The translations under genes were made by a program, and so were the position numbers. This document shows positions 34,853 through 44,594 of a stretch of 64,000 nucleotides of DNA, one piece after another. Numbering within the stretch: the stretch's first letter is position 1; every line of letters begins with the position of its first letter. The notes below the pieces were generated by a model, which was not told the origin of the DNA, made no database searches, and saw only the letters and a program-made list of their open reading frames with translations. This stretch comes from Salvator merianae (taxonomy: Eukaryota; Chordata; Lepidosauria; Squamata; Teiidae): the NCBI GenBank assembly GCA_003586115.2, contig QVOM02000074.1, positions 423,160 to 487,159 of the forward strand, given 5' to 3'.

Positions 34853-35430
34853 TTGAGTGTCATATGTATGACTATCTGCCTGCTAGGCAGAAGTCATGGG
34901 GGACTTCTTGTAGTAAGTGACTTGATTATTAGAAATATAGAGAGACAGGTTTGTGTTGGTTGGGTGGACTGCATGGTGACTTGCCTGTTGGATGCAAAGG
35001 CTGCAAATATCATGTGCCATTTAAATAGGTTGGTAGACAGTGCTGGGGAGAATCCAGTGCTCATGGTTCATGTTGCTACCAATGTCATTGGGAAGGCTAA
35101 GTGGGGGGGGGGTGGTCTTGAAGCCAAATTTAGGCTGTTACGTAGAATATTGAAATCCAGGACCTCCAAGGTTGCATTCTTAGAAATGCTACCTGTTCCA
35201 CATGCTGGGCCAGCTAGACAGCAGAATTCAGGGGCATCAATGGATAAATGAAGCAGTAGTATCGACAGGAAGTGTTTAGATTTGTTAGGAACTAGGGAAC
35301 CTTTTTGGGACAAGCCAAACCTGTACAAAAGGGACAGGTTACACTTGAACCAAGATGGAACCAAATTGTTGGCACTTAATATTAAAAAGGTCACAGAGCA
35401 GTTCTTAAACTGATCCCTAGAGGAAAACTG
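34853..35430 (+). pseudogene. CR1 ORF1 with decayed SGNH-hydrolase (esterase) domain
   Basis: Esterase-like domains are known in ORF1 of CR1-group LINEs. Here LLVVSDLIIRNIERQV (18-33) stands where the family has a GDS(I/L)xRN nucleophile block: Gly is Ser and the nucleophile Ser is Leu, so catalysis would be lost. The second block reads VHVATNVIGK (family HVGTNDIG), then LRRILKSRTSKVAFLEMLPV. After the stop at 35,249 the domain end is still readable near 35,320-35,355 as KRDRLHLNQDGTK, retaining the Asp-x-x-His pair. Confidence 0.8.
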
Positions 35431-35619
35431 ACAGGACTGGGCAGCATCCAATTTGTGAAAGTCTACATTTGAGTGAGGAGGGCAGGAATTATGCACACAG
35501 TACTGAGTTGAGTAGGAAACTAGTCAGTAGTATTCAAGCAGAAAGATGCAAGAGGCAGTTTATGATTGCACATAGCCCTACAGGGCAGAGCTTTCACCAG
35601 AGGAGTGCATACATATGCC

Positions 35620-36270
35620 TATATTCAAATGCCAGAAGCCTCTGAGCCAAAACTAAGCTGGAATGCTTACTAATGGATAATAAAATCAATATTACTGGAA
35701 TAACCGAAGCCTGGTGGACTAATGAAGCTTAATGGAATAGAATTATCCAAGGTTACAAACTGTACAGGAAAGAGCAAATTGGAGATGGTGCGGCCTTGTA
35801 CATTAAAGAAGAGATAGAATTTTATGAAGTGGAATGTCCAAGTGAATCAGACCCATCCATAGAAGCATTGTGGGCAACAATACCAGGTCAGAAAACAAGT
35901 CTAACATTAGGAACATGCTATCGCCCTCCCAACTGAACTCACAAAGGAAACCAGCATTTGGAAAATGAAGTCAAGGAGGCATCAAAAAAGGAAAGGGTAG
36001 TTATAATGTGGGACTTCAACTACCCTCACGTAGACTGGATGAACTCTTTTTCAACTCATGAGAGCAAGATAAAGTTCCCAGACATGCTAAATGATTGTTT
36101 CCTAGAGCAGCTGGTTGTGGAACCAACCAGGGGAAAGGGAATCCTAGATTTGATCCTAAGTAATTCACAGGATCTAGTACAAGATGTCACTGTAACTGAT
36201 GCAATAGAGAACAGTGACCACAATGTGATAACCTTCAACTTAAATACATACAGTAAGTTGTTGACATAAT
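35620..36270 (+). pseudogene. CR1 AP endonuclease remnant
   Basis: The first part (35,620-35,940) has stops but keeps the GITEAWW and GDGAALYIK-like blocks and a CYRPPN motif. The 35,958-36,269 frame continues with VVIMWDFNYPHVDW (family VxGDFNxP; here the Gly before Asp is Trp), EPTRGKGILDLILSN and AIENSDHNVITFNL (catalytic SDH retained). These are the C-terminal motifs of the endonuclease that nicks target DNA. Confidence 0.82.
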
Positions 36271-36775
36271 CCTATACAAAGACCTTAAACTTTCATACAG
36301 GAAACTTCCCCAAAATGAGAAAACTAGGAAAAAGAAAATTGAAAAGGAAACTTAGAAGAGTTCAATCACTCCAGAATGCATGGAAACTATTTACAAACTC
36401 AATAAAGGAGGCTCAGTTACAGTGCATAGCTCAAAGAAGAAAGGGGACTGCCAAGTCCAAGAGGATACCAGTGTGGCTTATACGTGCAGTATGAAAAGTC
36501 ATTAAAATCAAGGACATATAATTCAGAAAATGAAAGTTTATCCTAATGAGGAGAACAGGAAGGAACACAAACTCTGCCAGAACAAATGCAAGGCAGCAAT
36601 CAGGAATGCTAAGAAGAATTTTGAAAAGCACATTGCTAAGAAAAATTCCAAGAATTTCTTTAAGTACATCAGAAATAGGAATCCAACCAGAAAAGTAGTT
36701 GGACCATTAGATGATAATGGACAGAAAGGGATAATTAAAGAAGGCATGGAGATTGTAGAAAGGCTAAATGAATTT

Positions 36776-37126
36776 ATTTATTTTATTTATTTATTTGTAT
36801 TTTATCCCACCCTATACCCAAAGGTCCCAGAGGGGGTCACAGCAATAAAAATCAGAATGTAAAAGGCACACTAAAAGTAGTAGCAGTCCCTGAAAGTGGG
36901 ATGGGAAAGCTGTTTCTTTAGCCAAAGGCAAGGGTAAATAGGTGTGTCTTCACTCTTCTAAAGATGTAAAGTGAAGCTGTCTGATGTAAAGTGAAGATGT
37001 CTCACCCTCAGGGGTGAGACTGTTGCACAGATTGAGGCACCACTGAAAAGGTCTTATCCAGGGTGCCCACCCCTCTAGCTCTTGAAGGGGATGATACAAC
37101 TAGGAGGGCCTCATCTGCAGATCTTA
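36776..37126 (-). mobile_element. L2 3' fragment inserted in the CR1
   Basis: It begins with a TTTATT repeat and the L2 3' UTR landmarks TTTATCCCACC, TAGCCAAAGGCAAGGGTAAA, AGGTGTGTCTT and CTCATCTGCAGATCTTA. CR1 coding sequence is interrupted between LNEF and AFVFTEED-type residues, so the L2 landed in an existing CR1. A short internal duplication (GATGTAAAGTGAAG twice) is at 36,963-36,996. Confidence 0.88.
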
Positions 37127-38582
37127 GCCTTTGTTTTTACTGAGGAAGATAGAAGGCATATGCCAGCAGCCGAGTCAGTCTTTTCAGGGTGGGAGTCAGA
37201 AGAATTAAACTAGAAAGAAGTAACCAGGGAGGAGGTCTTTGCATGTCTTAATAATCCAAATGCTAAGAAATCACTAGGACCAGATGGCATTCATCTTAAA
37301 GAACTCAAATGTGAAATTGCTGCGCTTCTAGCCAAAATATATAATCTTTTCCTAAGATCAGGCTCTGTGCCTGAAGAATGGATGGTAACAAATGTAACAC
37401 TGATCTTCAAAAAAGATCCAGGGCTGATCCAGGAAATTACAGACCAGTAAGCTTAACATCAGTTCCAGATAAAGTGATGGAAACCATTATTAAGGATAAA
37501 ATTTCTATACCCATAGGGGACCAAGCATGGCTATTTTCCCTTTAAAGTGTTTTTAAAGCTTATCCACACATTAGATTCTATACATTTCTATATTTATGTG
37601 TGTAACATATTCAAAACATATTATTACTATTGCTATTTCTTTCCAATCCACCCACTCTTCCCCAGCATCTGCCAAATTAGTTTTGCTTACTGGAAGACAC
37701 TTTGTAGCTGCTGCAGAGGACCAAGCATTGCTGAAAGAAAATTAGCATGGCTTCTGCAAAGGTAAATCATGCCTTACAAACCTGTTGAACTTTTTTGAGA
37801 GTGTTAATAAGCACTTGGATAAAGGTGACCCAGTTGATATCATCTATCTGGATTTTCAGAAGGCTTTTGCCAAAATCCTTCATCAATAAAGTCATTAGTC
37901 ACAAAATAAGAGGATAGGTCCTGTCCTGGATTCGTAACTGGCTAAAGGACAGGAAACAGAGAGTAGGAATAAATGACCAGTTCTTGGAGTGGAAAGAGGT
38001 GAGAAATGGAGCCCTACAAAGTTCAGTATTAGGACCCCTGCTTTTTAATTTATTCATAAATGATCTAGCAATAGGGGTAAGTAGTGCGTTAGCAAAGTTT
38101 CCTGATGACACTAAATGGTTGAGGGTAGTAAAAACTGAAAGTGATTGTAAAGAGTTCCAGAGGGATCTCTTGACATTGGGTGAGTGGGCAATGAAGTGGC
38201 AAATACACTTCAATCTTAGCAAGTGCAAGTGAGACAAATCAGAGCAAATAATCCCAATTACACCTATAAACTGATGGGGGCCAAGCTTTCTCTGACAGAC
38301 CAGGAAAAGAATCTTGGGGTTCTGATTGATAGGTCAATGAAGATGTTGACCCAGTGTGCAGCAGCAGTGAAAAATGCAAATGTAATGCTAGGAATAATTA
38401 GGAAGGGAATAGAAAACAAATCAGTAAGTGTCATTGTTCCTCTTTATAAATCTGTGGTGAGACCACACTTGGAATACTGTGTACAATTCTGGTCACCTTA
38501 CCTCAGAAAGGGAATTGTAGAACTGGAAGAGAAGCAGAAAAGGACAACCAGAATGATCAAGGGGCTGGAACACCTTCCTTAG
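37127..38582 (+). pseudogene. CR1 reverse transcriptase remnant
   Basis: Readable blocks in order are CLNNPNAKKSLGPDGIH-type residues, SLTSVPDKVMETIIKDK and (after a 190-bp insertion) HGFCKGKSCLTNLLNFFESV. Then come SSVLGPLLFNLFINDL at ~38,020 and a catalytic block degraded to FPDDTKW (family FADDTKL). From 38,223 there is LGVLIDRSMKMLTQCAAAVK and VRPHLEYCVQFWSP. Frame changes and stops separate them. The substitution in the FADD motif alone would be expected to impair polymerase activity. Confidence 0.82.
37529..37718. other. 190-bp insertion flanked by 10-bp direct repeats
   Basis: CR1 sequence is interrupted between two copies of GACCAAGCAT (37,519-37,528 and 37,719-37,728), which look like a target-site duplication. 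The insert is AT-rich and unrecognised, with no poly(A) tail or terminal inverted repeat. Confidence 0.6.
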
Positions 38583-38868
38583 GAAATTAGGCTGCAATGT
38601 CTAAGGACCATAGCATTTAAGAGGGGACCTGATTGAAGTATATAAAACCATGCACAGTATGGAAAATGTAGATAGAGAAAAATTCTTTTGTCTATCACAC
38701 ATCACTAGAACCAGGGGGCACTCTCTGGAGCTGATGAGTAGGAGAGTTAGGACCAACAAGGCGAAGTATTTTTTCATCCAGAGGGTCTTTGGCCTATGGA
38801 ATTTTTAGCAGACGAGGTGGTGACAACAATCAGCCTGGGTAGTTTAAGAACAGATTGGACAGATTCAT

Positions 38869-39500
38869 GGAGGTGTGTCACCTTTTAAGACTGTCTATGG
38901 AAAGGAGGGAAAATCCCGACTTACTTTGACCACTGATATGTTTTAGATAGAATAGGCTGAGAATGTCAAAGCTTCATGGGCTCAGATTGTTGAAGGCCTC
39001 AAGATTTTTGCTAAGAAAGCTTACAAAAAGCATGCTGATCATAAAAGGGTCAAAGTACAGCATCTCAGAGTGAGGGACAAAGCGTATATCTGCACCAAAT
39101 TCATGAAATGCTACTAACCCCCTAAAAAACTGAGTTATAGGTATGCCTGAGATTTTACCATCAAACATTTTATTAACCCAGTAATAGTGGAACTGGAACT
39201 GCCCAAACAATATAAACTACATCCTGTCTTTCATTTCAGTCTACTGCAACCAGCTGTTTCATCATCTCAGTGGCTTCTGAACCCAGTACTGCCCCCTATC
39301 ATCGTACAAGATCAGCAACACTTTGAAATCACTGAACTCCTGGATTCTCAAACTCATCATGGAAAATGACAGTACTTTATCCATTATAAGCATTTGTCCA
39401 ATCCCCATAGGCAATGGGTTGATGCAAAATATGTAGCTGCCCCTCGCTTTCTCAAATGTTTCCATCGACAGTATCTCACAAAACCTGGATCTTGAAGACC
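38869..39500 (+). pseudogene. Ty3/gypsy pol 3' end with integrase tail and chromodomain
   Basis: Plus-strand frames read SPFKTVYGKEGK (integrase core end), AWAQIVEGLKIFAKKAYKKH and HADHKR-type residues (integrase C-terminal region). Then come VELELPKQYKLHPVFHFSLL and, at 39,310-39,480, a chromodomain-like module with FEITELLDSQTHHGK, YFIHYKHL, QWVDAKYV and FLKCFHRQYLTKPGS. The aromatic and acidic residues typical of chromovirus chromodomains are largely present, which in that group help direct integration to heterochromatin. Two in-frame stops in the integrase part show it is dead. Confidence 0.82.
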
Positions 39501-39542
39501 TTATTTTGTTTATTATTAAATAGAGATTGTTTTGGGGGAAGA

Positions 39543-39961
39543 TCAGAACCTTACAGTCTCTGACATATTTTTCTGTATATTCTCTTGTTTTCCAACAGAT
39601 ATTGCTTATATGTATTATCTGCTTTCATTTTAGCTTAGCATGCATTTATTGTGTAAAGTCCTTGAAAATGTAGACACATTCCTGTGTTGATGGAGTCAGT
39701 GAAGGTGACCAGTGACAAGGGTCATGGAGAACTTTCTCTGGCTGGAGAGATAAAACCAAAAGCTGGAGATCCATCTTGAAGGCATGAGGGTTGAAGGGGC
39801 TGGGGGCAGTAGACAAAGGGTATAAAAAAAGGACTTGGGGAGCTATTGCTTTTACTCTTAGCAATTTTAAGGTAACCATTCTGTAATGCTATCTTTAATA
39901 AAGAATTCCTTTTTTCAAAACTGACTCTTCATTTCAAGCCAAGCTTCAGAAGAACATCACA
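39543..39961 (+). mobile_element. Probable 3' LTR of the gypsy element
   Basis: It follows the end of pol and a purine-rich TTTTGGGGGAAGA. It contains a TATA-like TATAAAAAAAGG (39,821) and a polyadenylation signal AATAAAG (39,897) about 75 bp later, which is U3-R-U5 order. The exact ends are uncertain because no second LTR is available; AACATCACA is taken as the right end. Confidence 0.5.
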
Positions 39962-39974
39962 GTCTTTAGAGGAA

Positions 39975-40001
39975 ATTGTATTGTATTGTATTGTATTGTA
40001 T
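39975..40001. repeat. (ATTGT)n microsatellite
   Basis: About five tandem ATTGT pentamers. Confidence 0.9.
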
Positions 40002-40384
40002 GGGAAAATAAAATTTAAAATGTTAGAAATTCAATTTTTATAAAGAAATCACTGAAAATCTGGTGCAAGGAAAGATTTAGAGAAACTGCAAAAGACCAGG
40101 ACAGAACTACAAACGCATGAAACACATGCAAAAGCAAAATATTATAGAGCAGGGCCCTTGACAGAATAAAGCAATAGTAAATTTATTATGAAAAAAGCGT
40201 TAAACTAAAATAAAAATGGAAAAAGATGGAAAGAATGTGAGGACAGGGGAGGGGATTAAAAATAATGGCTTAATTTTATGAGAAGTTATATAAAAGAGAT
40301 ACAAATAAGGAAATAATAATGGAAATAGAACTGGGACAAAGCAATACAAAAGAAAGGATCAAGAAGGGATAGAAAAACGTGCTC

Positions 40385-40415
<31 letters not shown>

Positions 40416-41830
40416 AATACAGAGAAGATTAGCATGGCCCCTGTGCAAGGATGACACGAAAATTCGTGAAGCGTTCCATATTTAAAAAAAAGAAGAAGAA
40501 GGGATAGAAAAACCAATAACAGAAGGAGAAATAATGGAAATACTTAAAAAACTAAAACCAAACAAATCTCCTAGAGAGGCTGGTTTTAGTACAATACTTA
40601 AAAACAATGTTGCAAGATATTAATGCAACATTTAAAAGTAATATATGGAAACAGGGGGCAAATGCCAAAAACCTGGAACAATTCAGTAGTGGTCCCAATA
40701 ATAAAAATGTAAAGGGATTCATTATCTCTGGATTCTTATAGACCAATTTTCTTATTAAATCAAAGTTTTAATTTTTTTTTCTGCTGGTGGTGACAAATAG
40801 GCTGAATATCTGAAGATCAATATGGTTGTGTTAAAAATTGGCACATCTCATATTTTGTAAGGACACTTTTAAATATAGTGCAACATAGTAGACCAAATGG
40901 AAAGAGACTGACGACAGTAGCATTGAATACATATAAAACTTTTGATATAATCAAGCATGACTATTTAATAAAGGTAATGAAGAAAGACGGTTTAGGTAAA
41001 AAGACCCTGTAAGGTACTAGAAAATATCTATCAAGGTGCAAAAGCAAAAATACTAATTAATGGTCATCCCTCCAGAGAAACAAGGATGCTCAATGTCACC
41101 ATCATTTGCTTTTATGATAGAACCTTTAGCCAACATGATCAGACAAAATAAAATAATAAAAGGATATATAATAGATGCAGTTGAAACTAAAATAAATCTA
41201 TATGCAGATGATGTTACAATTACCATGCAGAATCTACGTAACGCAATAAAAGCTGAAAAGTATTTTGGATAAATTTAGTGAAATCTCAAGGTTAAAAGTA
41301 AATCTGAAAAAAATCAGAAGTTTTATAATATTCTGGGTAGGGTACAAAGGAAATTGAAAGAATGATAGGCTGAAAGCAAGTAAGAAAGGCATAAGAGATT
41401 TGGGAGTATATATTCCAAAAAAATAGAAAAGTCATATAAAGAAAATTATGAAAAGATTAAGCAGACTATAAAGGAAAGAAAGGGGGAGCAGTGAAAATGA
41501 TGATAGGATCTAGATTCTTATATTTATTTCAGGTATTACTATTAAAAGTTAATAATGAAAAATTAAAACAGTTGATTTATATTTGGCAATAAAAACCAGA
41601 GAATAACAAGAAAAATGTTGGAATAGGACTTCCTTAGAACCTATTTAATTATAAACAGAATTAGCTTAATTGTAAAATTAATAGAAATGTTGACTGAGTT
41701 AAACACAATTAGAAATAGAGATGAAAGATAAAACTGACAAGAAAATGAGTAAGAGTACAGACAATATGTATATGAAAAATACTTTATATCTATGGAAAGA
41801 GTGGCTAGATAGGTTATTATCAAAGACAAC
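40002..41830 (+). mobile_element. L1-type ORF2 remnant containing the U6 copy
   Basis: Plus-strand blocks include a linker, then ITEGEIMEILKKLKPNKSP (family ITxEEIxxAIKxLKxNKxPG; 40,515-40,575), TTVALNTYKTFDIIKHDYL (RT palm, degraded AFD), KQGCSMSPSFAFMIEPLANM and KINLYADDVTITM (YADD intact, ~41,200). Decayed C-terminal sequence extends to about 41,830. A U6 pseudogene (40,379-40,483) splits the linker. No intact ORF remains. Confidence 0.75.
40379..40483 (+). pseudogene. RNU6: U6 snRNA retropseudogene
   Basis: It matches vertebrate U6 from GTGCTCGCTTCGGCAGCACA through the ACAGAGA box and AGATTAGCATGGCCC to GCGTTCCATATTT. It differs from the usual sequence at a few sites: GGAACAATAC for GGAACGATAC, CTGTGCAAGG for CTGCGCAAGG, and ACACGAAAATT for ACACGCAAATT. 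An A-rich tail follows. An 18-bp duplication starting AAGAAGGGATAG flanks it (40,361-40,378 and 40,496-40,513), the mark of LINE-mediated insertion of an RNA copy. No upstream proximal sequence element or TATA box is present, so it is unlikely to be transcribed as U6. Confidence 0.95.
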
Positions 41831-43305
41831 AATGTATGTTGTAATAAATGAGTATCAAAAAGTGATAAATAGTGGATAAATGGCTACAAGAATGTGGTTT
41901 GGACAAATAGGACAAACAGGGGAATATGGTTGCAATACAATATAGAAACCAATGTGGGTGAAGTTGGAATGCAGAGAATAAGGGACTTCCCAGAGGAAAC
42001 ATAAGAAGATTGAGGATGTGGACCTTTAGAGATGGGGGGAAGGAAGAAGAGCATAAAATATTGGAATATATTGCAATGAAAATTATTATATTTATGTTTG
42101 CATTACCATTTTTTTTTAAAAAGAAAAGCCATAAATGCCTCATACTGAAGTATGTAAGCACTATATACCTCCTGTCTTCCACTTTTGTTCCAATGAATAT
42201 CCACATCACTAATCTCAAATATAAAATGCATAGAACCAAAGAGCTGCATCAGAATTTGGAGGTAGAAACAGTGCATCAATTGAGTTTTGACCTGAATTTC
42301 TTTCTTCTACTTCTTCCAAATTTCCATTTTTATTTTAGTGTTATCAAGTTAAAGAAAAATAATAATTTAAATACAACAATAATTTTAACAGAAAGAAAGG
42401 ATTTCTCATGTATAGTTTTGGATTATCTTTACCTATGTACTCTCTGCTTACTTTGTTTTCAAAGTCGAGTTATATTAATTAAATGTATGATGACAAAATG
42501 GAACCAGTGGTGTAGAATGAGGGGGAGAAATCAGTTGAAGCCTCATCTTTGATCTCCTCAAGCCATGTTTTGATCCACCATGGGTCAGATTGATGCCTTA
42601 CACTCAGCTCAACAGTTATGTTTTGCTAGTTTCCATAGGACCCACAGTAAATTTGAAAGAATCTCTGACTTAAATTAAAATGGCCTGGGGGCTAGCCTGA
42701 CCTGAAACAGGATTTATTCCCATGATTTGAAATTGAATCAGGGAATTTAAGCTATCTATGGCAGTACAAGGATTTAAACATTATTGAAACAAACTATGCA
42801 AGTTCTGTGTCTGGAAAGAAAGGGGGAAAAAGAAAAAAATGTTCCCAGGTTTTTATAAAACCTACTTGCGAGTTTTATTTAATTTATGTTGCATTTTTTA
42901 CACTAATTATATACATCAGTTTGCTGTGGAGTATTATCTTTATTGTATTAAATTTATTTTATCACATGTTGTGAACTGTGGTGAGATTTTTTTGATGTGG
43001 GATAGCATTTTTAAAAGTTAAAAGAAAAAGAAATAAAAAGTGGGATAGCATTTTAAAAAAATCACATAAATGAACTAAAAATAACCATATCCAAATTCTG
43101 TGTATGGTCTGTTCTCTATATCTCCAGGGGTTAGATCATCTCCCCTATAAGAAATGGTTAAAACATGAGGAGAGGTAATGTGGGAAATGTGAATAAAGAA
43201 AAGCACATTTATATAAAAATAAGCCTAGTATGGGGAAGCTTTTTCTCTCACTCTCGATGATCTTCTCAAAACTCATGATCATCCAAAGAAACTGAGTGAT
43301 GGGAA
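41831..43305. other. Unassigned AT-rich DNA
   Basis: No domain was found in the frames at 41,820-42,239 or 42,010-42,552, which overlap on opposite strands. It may be decayed L1 sequence in its left part. Confidence 0.4.
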
Positions 43306-44010
43306 AATTATTTATTTTATTTTTTAATTAATTTACTTGGATTTTTATCCTGCTCAATATCCAAAGGTTTCAGGGCAATTTACATTAGTAAAAACAGATT
43401 AAAAAGAACCCACTAAAAACAACAGCAGTGCTTGAAAGAGGTGGCTTGAAAGGTCAGAGTAAATAGGTGCGCATTTACAAGTCTTCTGAATGTATGCAGT
43501 GAAGATATCTGGCACACCCCAGGAGGGGAGACTATCCCATTGTCTGGAAGCTATTTTACCTCATCTGAAGATCTTAAGGCATGGGCACTGTGATATGGGA
43601 GAAGGTGTTTCTTTAGATTTTTGAGGCCAAAGTCAATTAGGGCCTCATAAGTTGAAGTTAACACCTTGTTGCCACTGCAACTACCACATGGTAGGTATGA
43701 TAATGCACTCTGAGCTGTGTTTGGTCTGACTCACAGTGGGATTTATGCAGCCTGCACTCCAGCCACTGATCTTCCAGTTTCATTGCCTGTAGCTCCATGG
43801 AATACCAAGGTGGTTTATTAGATGTGCTGAGGGCACTTGGGATCAATTATGTTGATGTCCCTGTTCATCTCATGGTTTCAGAGAGAGACCAGAGTCTTGG
43901 CAGGAGCACCTTCCATGTCAACCAGGAAATCCCCCCAGAGCAATCAGGAATCACTCAATCCCATAATTCTCTGGGGATGAACCATTTCAGCAGATCCCCA
44001 CTCCTGCAAA
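43306..44010 (-). mobile_element. L2 LINE with large internal deletion
   Basis: The 3' UTR and RT C-terminal region are present from 43,306 to about 43,665 (GGCATGGGCA, AGTTAACACCTTG). The next bases match the segment between endonuclease and RT (compare 17,440-17,560: ATTTATGCAGCCTGC, TTCATTGCC) and continue into endonuclease sequence to 44,010. The RT palm and most of the linker are therefore missing, about 1.4 kb relative to other L2 copies. Confidence 0.8.
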
Positions 44011-44594
44011 AATTCATTTAAGTTCCCTAAAAAAAAATGCTTCACATAGTGCATAGCTGAACTAGGGGATTCATTATTAAAATAACCACCAATCTGAGCA
44101 ACTTTGTGATCCTGCAAATGCAAAATGATATTAAAGCCTACAGTTCATGATAGCTATATGTTACAACTCTGAATATCATCTGCTGAGGAGAGCACAGTCA
44201 TGTTCACATCCTGTTTGTAAACTTCTGAGGAACTTCTGGCTGGCAATAGTGTTACAAGAACTATCCTAGGAATACGTATGAGACATTTTCATGATTAGGA
44301 TCTTTCAGAACAAGCACACAAGTGATAGTTGATTCTCAGGGAAGGGGAAATTAACCTCGTTGATAATTATACACAATGGTATTTTATCGAAGTAAAATAA
44401 TACAAATAAAGCAACTTTTATTTACAGTTACAAAACTAATAGTGGGATTTAGCAAAGGAGGTATAATCAACACAGACATAAGACTGCAGGATATATAGCA
44501 TTCAAAACAAGAAAGTGGATATTCTCTCAAATTAGATGTATGAGAATATAAAGGCTAAAACAAATAGTAAGGATTAAATGGCTGGTATCCCAAG
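44011..44594. other. Unassigned DNA
   Basis: Nothing recognisable was found in this stretch. Confidence 0.4.

Larger units (their letters stand above)
34520..38868 (+). mobile_element. CR1 LINE, nearly complete but interrupted twice
   Basis: An A-rich leader (34,520-34,810) precedes an ORF1 remnant with an SGNH-esterase-like domain (34,853-35,430). The AP endonuclease (~35,620-36,270), linker (36,530-36,775) and RT with C-terminal region (37,127-38,868) follow. It is broken by a minus-sense L2 3' end (36,776-37,126) and a 190-bp block (37,529-37,718), and is cut at its 3' side by gypsy sequence. Stops and frameshifts occur throughout. Confidence 0.85.

Noticed and set aside
40379..40483. Functional U6 snRNA gene
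   Set aside because: It has substitutions in conserved positions, an A-rich 3' tail, flanking 18-bp duplications and no snRNA promoter, all marks of a retropseudogene.
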